The translations under genes and the position numbers were made by a program. A stretch of 64,000 nt of DNA. Source: a virus. Below the pieces are notes generated by a model. That model was given only the letters and a program-made list of their open reading frames with translations. It had not been told where the DNA came from and searched no databases. This document shows, piece by piece, positions 1-7,387 of the stretch; position 1 is the stretch's first letter; each line of letters starts with the position of its first letter. The stretch covers positions 1 to 64,000 of IMG/VR virus record IMGVR_UViG_3300047547_000041. One strand, 5' to 3'.

Positions 1-177
1 ACCATGAACACCACGCTTGTTGGAACCAAAAACAAAAAATTGGTCGGGTTCAGGTCCCGAACCATCAACATGGAACTTGCGGCGCTTGTTGCCAAAAATG
101 GCATCGTAGTTTTCGCGATACACTTGGTTACCCCACTTGGTGATGATGTTATCGCCAGTAATGTCATTCTTGCTCAT
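1..177 (-). CDS. Macrodomain-like 'VFGSN' protein, cut by window edge
   Basis: The start codon is at 177 and the gene runs off the left edge, so only the first 59 residues are visible. They end in DQFFVFGSNKRGVHG. This resembles the 'FVFGSNxxGxHGxGAA' entry motif of small proteins of the ADP-ribose-binding (macrodomain-like) type that are common in phages. The catalytic or binding remainder lies outside the window, so function is inferred from this motif only. It is the last visible gene of the leftmost early unit. Confidence 0.55.
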   Translation of the reverse strand, partial: MSKNDITGDNIITKWGNQVYRENYDAIFGNKRRKFHVDGSGPEPDQFFVFGSNKRGVHG

Positions 178-179
178 GA

Positions 180-365
180 TTAACCTTCAGTCAAAATTTG
201 CTTGTGGAAACCGGTAACGCTTTCACCAAGTTGGTTGTAGCGATCACCGTTGTTGTCAACGTATTCTAGCACAGTGTTCCCGGTAATGGGGTCATTGTAC
301 GTCACAACCGAAGTGATTGTGACAAAAGTTTGATCAGATTTTTGATAAGTCTTGCCAAGTTCCAT
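180..365 (-). CDS. Small hypothetical protein, 61 aa
   Basis: Not recognised. This is a compact protein beginning MELGKTYQKSDQTFVTITSV, likely all-beta and without a membrane segment. It stops 2 bp before the VFGSN gene starts and follows the preceding gene by 11 bp, so it belongs to the same co-transcribed early unit. There is no in-frame TAG. Confidence 0.6.
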   Translation of the reverse strand: MELGKTYQKSDQTFVTITSVVTYNDPITGNTVLEYVDNNGDRYNQLGESVTGFHKQILTEG

Positions 366-376
366 GTTATGACTCC

Positions 377-763
377 TTATTCACATTGAATTGCTACACA
401 CGAGAACTTTTTCTCCGCTTGCACGGAGTGTAGCACACGGTCGCTGAATTTGTACCATGATCCCTTAACAAGCTGCACATAAGAGTTTCCAACATGCAGA
501 TAAGCATGATACCCCGGGTCGGAAAGAACACCAAACAGACTGTAGTTCGTGTCAATCTCGCCAACAGGGTCATCAGTATGAGGAACAACGTTTTTCACAT
601 TCAGTGCAACAGCACTCGCATATGAATACACCAAACCTTCAGGAAAAAGATGATGAAGTGTTTCGGGAATGGAAACATTGAATTCGGCGTCTCCATTTTC
701 TTTGACGAACTTCAAAAGTTCTTTGGGAACATAGTCGCAACTGATAAGTTCAATCTTTGGCAT
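377..763 (-). CDS. Small protein with 2-oxoglutarate/Fe(II) oxygenase-like HxD...H pattern, 128 aa
   Basis: The protein contains VVPHTDDPVGE, giving an H-x-D pair, and about 55 residues later DRVLHSVQAE with a second conserved-looking histidine. That spacing fits the iron-binding triad of small double-stranded beta-helix oxygenases, but no arginine for 2-oxoglutarate is obvious, so the family call is tentative. I chose the ATG at 763 (MPKIELIS) because a longer reading needs a TTG deep in the upstream gene. It overlaps the preceding gene by 14 bp, indicating translational coupling. Confidence 0.5.
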   Translation of the reverse strand: MPKIELISCDYVPKELLKFVKENGDAEFNVSIPETLHHLFPEGLVYSYASAVALNVKNVVPHTDDPVGEIDTNYSLFGVLSDPGYHAYLHVGNSYVQLVKGSWYKFSDRVLHSVQAEKKFSCVAIQCE

Positions 764-977
764 TTTCGGTTTCCGTGGTTTGATCGGTGTCCACAATCAC
801 TTTCACACTCTTTGTCTTGGTGTGCAGACAGTTGAGAAACTCCAAAGCATCAGCTTTGTATTCTTCACACACCTTAGGGTCTTCGAGTGCCGCACTGAGC
901 CATGGTGCAATTTTATGGCATGACTCGATGAACATGGCGTCAAAAACCGCAAAGTATGCAATTTTGTGAGAACTCAT
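750..977 (-). CDS. Hypothetical protein, 75 aa
   Basis: Not recognised. The protein is helical and charged, rich in Cys and Lys toward the C terminus (EFLNCLHTKTKSVKVIV). I chose the ATG at 977, 4 bp after the upstream stop, over a TTG that would overlap the upstream gene by about 65 bp. The downstream gene starts inside its last codons. Confidence 0.5.
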   Translation of the reverse strand: MSSHKIAYFAVFDAMFIESCHKIAPWLSAALEDPKVCEEYKADALEFLNCLHTKTKSVKVIVDTDQTTETENAKD

Positions 978-981
978 AACA

Positions 982-1551
982 TCAACCCAAATTGTTGGAT
1001 GTGAGGTAATCTTGCAACAGTTCTTCGGCGGTTCGATGACCCTCAAGGATGCCAGAAATTAGCGCAAATGCATGATCCAGAGACTTGCTCACATCATCAG
1101 GCGAGACACTGTATTCGGTGCCGACACGGTATGACCGCTTCAGTGCTTCGGGCGAAAACAGGAAAGATTGCGTCATGGTAACCCACTTCATGCGGGACCG
1201 GCTGTAAATTTCAAAATTCTTCGAAGAGTCGGAGAACCAAATCTTGAAAATTTCCGCATGAGGTCGGGGAGTGACAGAAACAGGTTCAGCCGTTTCATAC
1301 GGAAGAACAGCCGAACGTGGGAACCAAAATGTTTCATGCAGTGTAGTGTTGTGAACATTGATCATTTTATGACGGATGGAATCACCAAGAGGAGTGTCGA
1401 AAATTACAAGTTCTTGATCAGCTTTTTGCGAATCAATGAAATTCTGAATGTCACTTTCATAATACCCAATACCATCCCAAATCGGACCATCACCCTTTTC
1501 GATGATATCGATATCCAACAGAACACGTTGACCGGGGTAAAAATTAGTCAT
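982..1551 (-). CDS. Hypothetical early protein, 189 aa
   Basis: Not recognised. The N terminus MTNFYPGQRVLLDIDIIEKG is a 'GxRVLxD' beta strand pattern also seen in two other early proteins of this phage (at 14.2 and 14.6 kb), suggesting a small SH3- or Tudor-like barrel. The C terminus is helical. It lies in a run of closely packed minus-strand genes. Confidence 0.55.
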   Translation of the reverse strand: MTNFYPGQRVLLDIDIIEKGDGPIWDGIGYYESDIQNFIDSQKADQELVIFDTPLGDSIRHKMINVHNTTLHETFWFPRSAVLPYETAEPVSVTPRPHAEIFKIWFSDSSKNFEIYSRSRMKWVTMTQSFLFSPEALKRSYRVGTEYSVSPDDVSKSLDHAFALISGILEGHRTAEELLQDYLTSNNLG

Positions 1552-1560
1552 ATAAACCTT

Positions 1561-1935
1561 TCAGGAAATTTTGGGGAGATATTCTTTTTCGATATGATCA
1601 GCGATTTCAGAGAAAGTATACCCTTCATCGTTCATATTTGCAACATCAAGTGCGTCATCATGACTCATACCCACATATGTTGTAATTTCTTCTGGTGGCA
1701 TTTCGGTGTCTCTAATGTTCCCAAATCCAACAAAAGCAAATTGACCATCTTGATTGGGAGCATACCACTTGTTACCACCATCTTTCGATGCTAGGTCACA
1801 AAGAACGCCAAGACAACAGAACCCTTCATCATTTTTCAAACAAGACTTAGTTTGTTTGTACTTTCCAGAACGAAGGGTTTTGATCCACAGTTTCATAAAC
1901 TCTTTCGGTGTGCGATAACGAATCTTCTTAGCCAT
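1561..1935 (-). CDS. Conserved phage protein of the 'LRSGxYxQ / CCLGVLCD' family, 124 aa
   Basis: The protein carries WIKTLRSGKYKQTKSCLK followed by GFCCLGVLCDLA. I know this pair of motifs from many small proteins of tailed phages of unknown function. A C-terminal helical segment (SEIADHIEKEYL) follows. Its start overlaps the end of the upstream gene by 8 bp. The clustered cysteines (FCCLGVLC) may bind a metal, which is inference. Confidence 0.65.
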   Translation of the reverse strand: MAKKIRYRTPKEFMKLWIKTLRSGKYKQTKSCLKNDEGFCCLGVLCDLASKDGGNKWYAPNQDGQFAFVGFGNIRDTEMPPEEITTYVGMSHDDALDVANMNDEGYTFSEIADHIEKEYLPKIS

Positions 1936-2386
1936 TTTTCACCTCTTCGAAATTTTGTTCATCGACGTACTTGTAGCGACTATAGTGTGCAGTGTACATG
2001 TCTGAGCTATGTGGCTGAAAAGAACTTTGTGAACCGAGATGAAGGTTAAGTGACCAACCACCATCTTCACATTCTTCGCGTTCCTTTTCGGTCAAATACT
2101 CACGCGCAGCATCCTTGTCATACACCATCTCTCTAGGGATAAGCATTGATCGATGTTCATGAACAAGTTTCTTACCAACCTTACCAAGACTGCGAACAGT
2201 TGCCTTACCGGTTGCTTCAGAACCGGCCAGCATGTTTGCAATGTCTTCGGGCTTGAGTTGAATCTCGATGAAACCAATTCGTGAGTTGGTGTCAACCACC
2301 GAGATAAAAAATTGACCATCCTTATCAGGATCACTGGAATTTCTGCGAGAGATACGAACTTCAACGTCAAATTTGTCTTGTGCCAT
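1928..2386 (-). CDS. Hypothetical early protein, 152 aa
   Basis: Not recognised. The N-terminal half is predicted beta (FDVEVRISRRNSSD, GQFFISVVDTNSRIGFIEIQL). It ends near KPEDIANMLAGSEATGKA, a pattern I have seen in phage proteins of unknown function. The C terminus is polar. This is the first gene after the inverted-repeat promoter at about 2.4 kb and heads the leftmost unit. Confidence 0.55.
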   Translation of the reverse strand: MAQDKFDVEVRISRRNSSDPDKDGQFFISVVDTNSRIGFIEIQLKPEDIANMLAGSEATGKATVRSLGKVGKKLVHEHRSMLIPREMVYDKDAAREYLTEKEREECEDGGWSLNLHLGSQSSFQPHSSDMYTAHYSRYKYVDEQNFEEVKNG

Positions 2387-2401
2387 GATTGTCTTTCGGT
2401 C

Positions 2402-2436
2402 AGTGGTCTATAACAATGAACTCATTATAGACCACT
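2402..2436 (-). promoter_or_regulatory. Promoter-like TATAAT inside a perfect 12-bp inverted repeat
   Basis: AGTGGTCTATAA (2402-2413) and TTATAGACCACT (2425-2436) form a perfect 12-bp inverted repeat with an 11-base loop. Read on the minus strand the first arm contains TATAAT, with a weak TTGCAT 17 bases upstream. The element lies between a gene end (2445) and a gene start (2386), so it may be a promoter with an operator or an RNA hairpin in the leader. Confidence 0.5.
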
Positions 2437-2444
2437 TTTGAAAC

Positions 2445-3401
2445 TTATGCAAGTGCCAGAAGTTGTTCCAGTGCAGAATTCTTCAGAGAGTTGCCAACAC
2501 CGAACTCGGAATTGTTGAACTGGTGCGAAGCATCACGCTTGCCGGTACCATGGGTTGCCATTTCGGTCACAGCGTTCAGAACACCCCATTGGGTACCATA
2601 CGAAAAATCTGCGCCAGCACCATTCTTGTAAAAGTGCATCAGGGCATCAGTTTGACGCGAAACGGTCAGCTTGGTGGGGTCGATGTTCTTGGGGTTCACC
2701 AGTTTGTTAAAAAATTCAGCAGCGAAGTCATCAGTGACCTTCTTTTCTGCGAAACCCTTCAGATTGGTGATGAACGAATCCCACGACGAATCAATCAGAC
2801 CCAAATCAACCTTGAATTGCTTGGGGTCGAATGCGCTTGCATGGGTCTTGCGAACACTGCTACCTTGACCACGCAGTGCAACTTGCAAAGTGTTGTTGCA
2901 CACAGTGCGAGTCGATGTGAACTTTGCTTGAGTCGAAAGCGAACCATCAGCCGAAGTAACCAGCAGCAGTTGACCCTTGATTTCGTCACCGGGAACAATG
3001 AAAGCATTCTTGCCGATTTCGGCAGTGGCCCAAAAACGCTTACCGCCGAACAGGGTGCCAGCAGCAGACAGCTTCATTTTGTTGGTTTCCGTGAATTCAC
3101 GGAAAAATTCCAGAACTTCCTTGGGTTGCACAACGTGGTATTCTTCACTCACGATACCCAGCACATCGGTCGAGTCCGAACGGTACAGAACCTTGTTTTG
3201 GGTGTCGGTGATCAGACCACCGGCAGTTTGGAAACGAACATTCGATTCCATGATTTCCCAATCCATACCAGCAGCAGTTTGCCACTGTTCGATGGTTTGG
3301 TTTTCGGGCAGGTATTGACCCAAACCGTGCCAAACTTCCTTGCGGTCACCGAGTGCGGCGAATTCGATGAAACCATTCTTGCGTGCGGTCAGTTGGTGCA
3401 T
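2445..3401 (-). CDS. DUF932 / phage-plasmid-like protein, 318 aa
   Basis: The protein has the layout of the DUF932 (LGT_TIGR03299) family: an N-terminal AxxGxRKxxWHGLGQ-like segment, then VLGIVSEEYHVVQPKEVLEF, GGKRFWATAEIG, TSADGSLSTQAKFTSTRTVC with the CxNTL continuation, and a helical C-terminal half. The family is widespread on phages and plasmids and its biochemistry is not settled. The start at 3401 is preceded by GGAG. A strong near-consensus promoter lies 33 bp upstream. There is no in-frame TAG. Confidence 0.85.
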   Translation of the reverse strand: MHQLTARKNGFIEFAALGDRKEVWHGLGQYLPENQTIEQWQTAAGMDWEIMESNVRFQTAGGLITDTQNKVLYRSDSTDVLGIVSEEYHVVQPKEVLEFFREFTETNKMKLSAAGTLFGGKRFWATAEIGKNAFIVPGDEIKGQLLLVTSADGSLSTQAKFTSTRTVCNNTLQVALRGQGSSVRKTHASAFDPKQFKVDLGLIDSSWDSFITNLKGFAEKKVTDDFAAEFFNKLVNPKNIDPTKLTVSRQTDALMHFYKNGAGADFSYGTQWGVLNAVTEMATHGTGKRDASHQFNNSEFGVGNSLKNSALEQLLALA

Positions 3402-3433
3402 TTCAAAACTCCATTCATGTTTAAGGTGAAGAC

Positions 3434-3462
3434 AGTGTAAGAGATTTTTCAAACACTGTCAA
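3434..3462 (-). promoter_or_regulatory. TTGACA-N17-TACACT promoter with symmetric arms
   Basis: On the minus strand TTGACA (3462-3457) is followed after exactly 17 bases by TACACT (3439-3434). The -35 and -10 boxes sit in the two arms of the repeat GACAGTGT...ACACTGTC. The same cassette recurs at 28977-29005 and 30053-30081, with a conserved leader. It drives the DUF932 gene. Confidence 0.8.
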
Positions 3463-3469
3463 GAACTTT

Positions 3470-3652
3470 TTAAGACTTTTCCGAAAGTTGTTCAGCAACA
3501 ACATCCATCGCGTGACTTTCATCAACAACCTTGATGGCCCAAAAATGACCATCGATCAGAACATTGTTTGTTTCGCGATCAAAGAAAGCGACGATCTTGT
3601 TGTTCTCGTCACGAATGATACCGCTGCGAAACATGGTGTGCTTGGCGTTCAT
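3470..3652 (-). CDS. Small hypothetical protein, 60 aa
   Basis: Not recognised. The visible motif is FRSGIIRDENNKIVAFFDRE followed by a short helix. I chose the ATG at 3652 because the leader CTTTCAAGTGAACATC-ATG is repeated exactly before the gene starting at 17067. It is transcribed alone from the spacer-hairpin promoter at 3688-3716. The next promoter lies immediately downstream. Confidence 0.6.
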   Translation of the reverse strand: MNAKHTMFRSGIIRDENNKIVAFFDRETNNVLIDGHFWAIKVVDESHAMDVVAEQLSEKS

Positions 3653-3687
3653 GATGTTCACTTGAAAGTTGTGTTGCGATGGAATGA

Positions 3688-3716
3688 ATTATGGGGCCGA
3701 AGCCCCATCTTGTCAA
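3688..3716 (-). promoter_or_regulatory. Spacer-hairpin promoter TTGACA-N17-CATAAT (variant stem)
   Basis: Minus-strand TTGACA (3716-3711) and CATAAT (3693-3688) are 17 bases apart. The spacer is a perfect hairpin, ATGGGGC-TTCG-GCCCCAT. The stem sequence differs from the ATGGCCC-TTCG-GGGCCAT version at the sister sites but keeps pairing. It is followed by the conserved leader TTCATTCCATCGCAACAC. Confidence 0.8.
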
Positions 3717-3734
3717 CACCTATTTGAAAACTTT

Positions 3735-4883
3735 TTACTTTGTTGCGGAAGTGTCACGGATACCAAGTTCCTTCCACTTGCCCTTGAAAAAGTTCTTGTA
3801 GTCGTTCTCACGTTCAACATACAGGTTCATGACAAGACCGAAGTAAAGAGGTGTCACTTCGGTCTTTGCCTTAGACGCGAAATCTTTACGTTCAAGCGTC
3901 TTATTTTCACGGTAGAAGTTTTCAACTTCCTTGAACATGGCATTGAAAGTTCCCGAAACAAACTTGTCCATCTCTTCAATCAGCTTCAGAGATTCTTCAT
4001 CTTTTGCGAAGTATCCGCGAAGATCATCGGCACCACCATCAACAACAGCCTGAAACAAGCGTCGAGGATTGGTCACAGAATCTTTCACATGATGCAAAGA
4101 CATGTACTTGTCGGTCTTGTGCTTGACACGCTTTCCACCCTCAAACACATAAATGAACCCTTCAATACTGTCTGTCATAGATGCAACAGACTTGACGAAT
4201 TTTTCAATGTTTTCAGGCTTGAATGCAGGTCGAGCAAACTTCTTCAACTCTTCCGGAATGTCAACATACAGTTCATCCATGTACAAAGGCATGGTGTCAA
4301 TAATGTTGAGAACCACCAATTGACTGTTATCGTATGACAGAACCACACGATTATCGGGCGAAATCCACTCAAGGTTGACCGTGTAACCGGACAATGTTGC
4401 AACTTCCAGTTGTTCACGGAACTTGTTGTTTTCGGGTAGGTTGATCCACTTGGTTGCTTCAATGACCTGAACCGAGTCCAGACTTTCCTTAGACTTGAAA
4501 GCCATTTCACCGTAATAGTTGATGTATGTCGAAATCAGAGAACCATCATACTTCGGTTCAACAGCGACAATCTTCGAAAGATCAAGACCGATGGTTTCAG
4601 GGTTTTCATTCAGGTTGAAAAACTTTGGCATCGGCAGGCACACCAAAATGGGAACCAAATTTTCGGAAAATGTTTCAAACATGATGCCCCGGGCAAACTT
4701 TGCATAAGGCTTTTGAAAGTCGCTGTACGATGCAAGGTTGTAGTTGAAAATTCGATACTTCGACGAACCTTCAGTCACATCCTTGTAATAGAACGAATCG
4801 TTCGTTTCACACAGTTGCATCAGAGTTTCGTAGCACTCTTTTTCATCAAACGCTTGGCGAATTTGTTCAGTCTGGTTTGTCAT
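3735..4883 (-). CDS. rnlA: RNA ligase 1 (T4 Rnl1/gp63 family), 382 aa
   Basis: This ATP-dependent RNA ligase seals 5'-phosphate/3'-OH RNA ends. In T4 it repairs tRNA cut by the host anticodon nuclease. The adenylation motif is VEPKYDGSLIS, with the nucleophilic lysine near residue 110 (KxDGS). Downstream are LEWISPDNRVVLSYD (motif III-type) and EGFIYVFEGGKRVKHKT (motifs IV/V, with the EGxV and KxK patterns). Length matches the T4 enzyme. The 17-bp start overlap is with the downstream small membrane gene. No TAG lies inside. Confidence 0.92.
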   Translation of the reverse strand: MTNQTEQIRQAFDEKECYETLMQLCETNDSFYYKDVTEGSSKYRIFNYNLASYSDFQKPYAKFARGIMFETFSENLVPILVCLPMPKFFNLNENPETIGLDLSKIVAVEPKYDGSLISTYINYYGEMAFKSKESLDSVQVIEATKWINLPENNKFREQLEVATLSGYTVNLEWISPDNRVVLSYDNSQLVVLNIIDTMPLYMDELYVDIPEELKKFARPAFKPENIEKFVKSVASMTDSIEGFIYVFEGGKRVKHKTDKYMSLHHVKDSVTNPRRLFQAVVDGGADDLRGYFAKDEESLKLIEEMDKFVSGTFNAMFKEVENFYRENKTLERKDFASKAKTEVTPLYFGLVMNLYVERENDYKNFFKGKWKELGIRDTSATK

Positions 4884-5064
4884 GATTTAGTCGATTCTTA
4901 AAGGTTATGAAAGAGATGAAGAGGAAGATGGGGATTGTCAAAAACCCCACAACCGCACTTGATGCGATGTATTGCAGTGTAGTCCAATACGGGTCTTCTG
5001 TCAATACAGCAATCAGCATTCCGCCAACAATTCCAACCATCGGCCAAAGATAGATGAAACTCAT
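4867..5064 (-). CDS. Small membrane protein, 65 aa
   Basis: Two hydrophobic stretches are visible: SFIYLWPMVGIVGGMLIAVL, and SSAVVGFLTIPIFLFISFI. A charged tail (KNRLNHDKPD) follows. The ATG at 5064 directly follows the TGA of the upstream gene, which favours this start over an earlier CTG/ATG-type extension. Function unknown. It overlaps the RNA ligase start. Confidence 0.6.
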   Translation of the reverse strand: MSFIYLWPMVGIVGGMLIAVLTEDPYWTTLQYIASSAVVGFLTIPIFLFISFITFKNRLNHDKPD

Positions 5065-5065
5065 G

Positions 5066-5482
5066 TCAGTAATCGGGAGTGGCAATCTCATACTCTTTGT
5101 TCTTGATGCAATCCATCAATTCTTTCAAAGAGTAAAACGACGCACTTTTTCCAGTTGGCGTTTTGCCATAGATGTACATGGTGTCACTGCGCCTGATGAA
5201 CCAAAAACCACTTTTGAAACCAATTGGTTCACCGTGGTCAGAATCAAATGAATCAACAACAAAGGTAACACCATCAAGTTTTACCTTATCGCCAGAACGA
5301 AGTTCTTTCAATTCTTCAATTTTTGCGGTCTTCAGGTTGAGAACGCCGGTCGCAATGTATGTTGATGTGTAATCTTCTGGTAAGTCACCAGTAGCGAAAC
5401 AGAGGGCATCAATCAATGGTTCAACACAATCTTTGTTGTTCGTTGTGATTGATGCACTCGGACCAGAGATGAAGTATTGCAT
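5066..5482 (-). CDS. Hypothetical early protein, 138 aa
   Basis: Not recognised. It contains LRSGDKVKLDGVTFVVDSFD and ends in a short helix (SLKELMDCIKNKEYEI). The 'GDKVxxxGxxFxV' strand pattern also occurs in the paralogous pair at 6400-7045, so a small beta barrel is likely. Co-transcribed with the P-loop protein upstream. Confidence 0.55.
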   Translation of the reverse strand: MQYFISGPSASITTNNKDCVEPLIDALCFATGDLPEDYTSTYIATGVLNLKTAKIEELKELRSGDKVKLDGVTFVVDSFDSDHGEPIGFKSGFWFIRRSDTMYIYGKTPTGKSASFYSLKELMDCIKNKEYEIATPDY

Positions 5483-5485
5483 GTG

Positions 5486-5752
5486 TCACTCATTTGTAAG
5501 AGGGTTTTCCAAACCGGCCGCATTTCTCGCTTGTCGCGTTTCAATGATGACCGGAACGCCCGATTGTACATGCTTTTCATGAATCGCGCCAAGAATCTTT
5601 TGGCAGTCTTCATAAGACAGTTGTGAAAGATCGGGTGAACCATCAGGATCATGAATTTCTGTAGCGATACCGATTTGTGCCAGTGTGCTTGCAATCACGT
5701 TTGCAATCGAGGTCTTACCCTCACCGGTACTTCCAACAATGATGATACGCAT
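5486..5752 (-). CDS. Small P-loop NTPase, 88 aa
   Basis: The N terminus MRIIIVGSTGEGKTSIANVI is a clear Walker A (GxxGxGKTS) on a first beta strand. No complete Walker B or base-binding motif follows, and 88 residues is far below a normal kinase. It is therefore a minimal or truncated nucleotide-binding protein. EIHDPDG may be part of the second strand. Its ATG overlaps the stop of the upstream gene by one base. Substrate unknown. Confidence 0.65.
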   Translation of the reverse strand: MRIIIVGSTGEGKTSIANVIASTLAQIGIATEIHDPDGSPDLSQLSYEDCQKILGAIHEKHVQSGVPVIIETRQARNAAGLENPLTNE

Positions 5753-6366
5753 TACACACGCTCCATCTTCTTCAGCTTCGACGAAATCTTGGCGAACTTT
5801 TCCACGATCTTCTTCTGCTTTTCAACAATGTTGCTGATGTACAGATATTCCTTGTACTGTTCAGAAGTTGTCGGATCGTTCTTGTCGCACAGTTCCCACA
5901 GTTCAGCCTTGACCTTCTTGAAAATTTGAATGTCGGCGTAGGTGTAACGCAGAATTTCACGAACTTCCTGCCGCAGAGTTTGGATTTCCGATTGGGTCAG
6001 TTGTTCTTGTTGTGGTTCTGGAACACCACCCGAAAACTTGTCCATGACCATTTGACCGGTTTCCATCATGAACATGATGATTTGCAAAATGCCACCATCA
6101 ACCATTTCAGCAAGAACATCACCAGATGCTTCAACTTCAACACCATCAACAACGTAAACGCTATCGTCCAGTGCGACAAATTGATTATCTTCGGTAACCA
6201 TATCGGCAACGCTTGTCATAATGACAGAACCGGCAAACTTGCCACTGACACCACGGAACACAATGTCAAAATTTTCACCGGGAGTGATGGACGAAAATTG
6301 ATCGCCCTTGATCAGAAGTTCGAAGTTGTTCACGAACGGCAGATGGATTTTGGTCAGATTTTGCAT
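5752..6366 (-). CDS. Hypothetical protein with C-terminal coiled coil, 204 aa
   Basis: Residues 1-85 look beta-rich (NNFELLIKGDQFSSITPGEN). Residues 120-204 are a long charged helix (QSEIQTLRQEVREILRYTYA ... KQKKIVEKFAKISSKLKKME), typical of a coiled coil. There is no recognised family. A TGTGGTAAACT extended -10-like site lies about 30 bp upstream of the start. Confidence 0.55.
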   Translation of the reverse strand: MQNLTKIHLPFVNNFELLIKGDQFSSITPGENFDIVFRGVSGKFAGSVIMTSVADMVTEDNQFVALDDSVYVVDGVEVEASGDVLAEMVDGGILQIIMFMMETGQMVMDKFSGGVPEPQQEQLTQSEIQTLRQEVREILRYTYADIQIFKKVKAELWELCDKNDPTTSEQYKEYLYISNIVEKQKKIVEKFAKISSKLKKMERV

Positions 6367-6396
6367 GATATTTTCCTTCAGTTGTAGAGATGTTTC

Positions 6397-6408
6397 AGTT
6401 TACCACAC
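6397..6408 (-). promoter_or_regulatory. Extended -10-like site GTGTGGTAAACT
   Basis: The minus-strand sequence TGTGGTAAACT resembles the GTGnTATAAT core of T4 early promoters and matches other TGTGGTAYAAT sites in this phage. It overlaps the stop codon of the upstream gene and lies about 30 bp before the gene starting at 6366. No clear -35 box is visible. Confidence 0.35.
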
Positions 6409-6720
6409 CTTGACTTGGTTCAGATTGACCCAGGTGTAAAATTGTTTGCGGGTTCCGGTCGCTGCTCCACCCACATCTACACCATTTTCATTCTTGACGT
6501 AATAGCGAATGTGACGCCATGGGTAAATTTTAGGGTCGCGGAGTTGATCAGGTTTTGCGTGAATTTCAACGTCATTCTTGTCAATTTCATTGAAAAAGAT
6601 TTCGCTGTTGTAGCCACACTCTTCAACCTTGAAACGAACACCTTGAAAGACAACGGTATCACCATCCTTCAAAGTCAGAATCGTTTCAGGGGTTTCTTCA
6701 ATGTTAATGTCTTGAGTCAT
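6400..6720 (-). CDS. Tandem paralogue A, 106 aa
   Basis: Paired with the next gene upstream. Both are 106 residues and share INIEE.P..IL.L..GD.V.FQ.V.F, then YPWRHIRYY and a terminal VKVW. The shared pattern suggests a duplicated small beta domain. Function unknown; I know of no characterised member. The gap between the two copies is 4 bp. Confidence 0.65.
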   Translation of the reverse strand: MTQDINIEETPETILTLKDGDTVVFQGVRFKVEECGYNSEIFFNEIDKNDVEIHAKPDQLRDPKIYPWRHIRYYVKNENGVDVGGAATGTRKQFYTWVNLNQVKVW

Positions 6721-6724
6721 GATT

Positions 6725-7045
6725 TCACCAAACCTTTACTTCGCCGTTAGTGATCCAATTATGAAATTCTTCCAGTGATGTACATGCTGTTCCGCCGATT
6801 TCCTTGTCAACATTCAATTTGTAATATCGAATATGACGCCAAGGGTAATCATTTGTTTGCCAAAGTTTTTCTCCAACCGGTGCCACTACAGGCAGACCCG
6901 CCGAAGATACTTCATCGAAGAAAACTTTTGTTTTATCCATATTATTCCTCAGAACAAACTTCACGTTCTGAAAAATTACGAAATCTCCAACTCTGAGATG
7001 AAGAATCTCACTCGGATTTTCTTCGATGTTGATGAATTCAATCAT
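6725..7045 (-). CDS. Tandem paralogue B, 106 aa
   Basis: The second copy of the duplicated pair. It keeps INIEENPSEILHLRVGDFVI, YPWRHIRYYKL and the terminal EVKVW of its neighbour, while the middle (NMDKTKVFFDEVSSAG) has diverged. Equal length and adjacency indicate a local duplication. It has the Shine-Dalgarno sequence AAGGAACCCC before ATG 7045. Confidence 0.65.
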   Translation of the reverse strand: MIEFINIEENPSEILHLRVGDFVIFQNVKFVLRNNMDKTKVFFDEVSSAGLPVVAPVGEKLWQTNDYPWRHIRYYKLNVDKEIGGTACTSLEEFHNWITNGEVKVW

Positions 7046-7053
7046 GGGGTTCC

Positions 7054-7203
7054 TTACCAGTTGTGAATGATGCCAGCGATGATGAAAAGATTTGTCACCA
7101 CCGAAAGAAAAACTATTGTCAGACGTATCAAAGCAATTATATCAGCTTCCCGGTCTGTACTTCCATCTTTTTGACCTAGTGATTTTGCGATAAGACGCCA
7201 CAT
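7054..7203 (-). CDS. Small single-span membrane protein, 49 aa
   Basis: A short gene read from ATG 7203 to TAA 7054. A charged N-terminal half (KSLGQKDGSTDREAD) precedes one hydrophobic helix, LIRLTIVFLSVVTNLFIIAG, and the protein ends IIHNW. It lies 8 bp before the next start and 3 bp after the previous stop, so spacing supports it as a real gene. Function unknown. Confidence 0.6.
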   Translation of the reverse strand: MWRLIAKSLGQKDGSTDREADIIALIRLTIVFLSVVTNLFIIAGIIHNW

Positions 7204-7206
7204 AGG

Positions 7207-7377
7207 TCAATCAGGGTTTACCCTATAAAAACTTTCTTCGATTTCACGTTCAACCTCACGATTGAAACGCTTGTTCATGGTTCGCGATTCGCGCTTATCG
7301 GAATGCTTTTCCGAACGCTTGGTTCGCAGAACTTCATTGTTCTTCTTCTTTTCGTATTGAGTTTTTGCCCAAGACAT
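7207..7377 (-). CDS. Small basic hypothetical protein, 56 aa
   Basis: Begins MSWAKTQYEKKKNNEVLRTK and is strongly basic with scattered acidic residues, predicted fully helical. It ends RVNPD, with TGA in a small inverted repeat (AGGGTAAACCCT). I chose ATG 7377 over longer upstream-start readings because those would overlap the upstream gene by more than 160 bp. Possibly a nucleic-acid-binding protein, from charge alone. Confidence 0.5.
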   Translation of the reverse strand: MSWAKTQYEKKKNNEVLRTKRSEKHSDKRESRTMNKRFNREVEREIEESFYRVNPD

Positions 7378-7387
7378 GTTTCTTTCC

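Noticed and set aside
2463-3440. Long plus-strand open frame of 325 codons opposite the DUF932 gene
   Set aside because: It is a mirror frame of a recognised protein; no family features, and the promoter and ribosome site serve the minus strand.
3661-3720. Repeated 50-bp blocks as a CRISPR array
   Set aside because: Copies are kilobases apart at gene starts, with no spacer-repeat periodicity and no cas genes.
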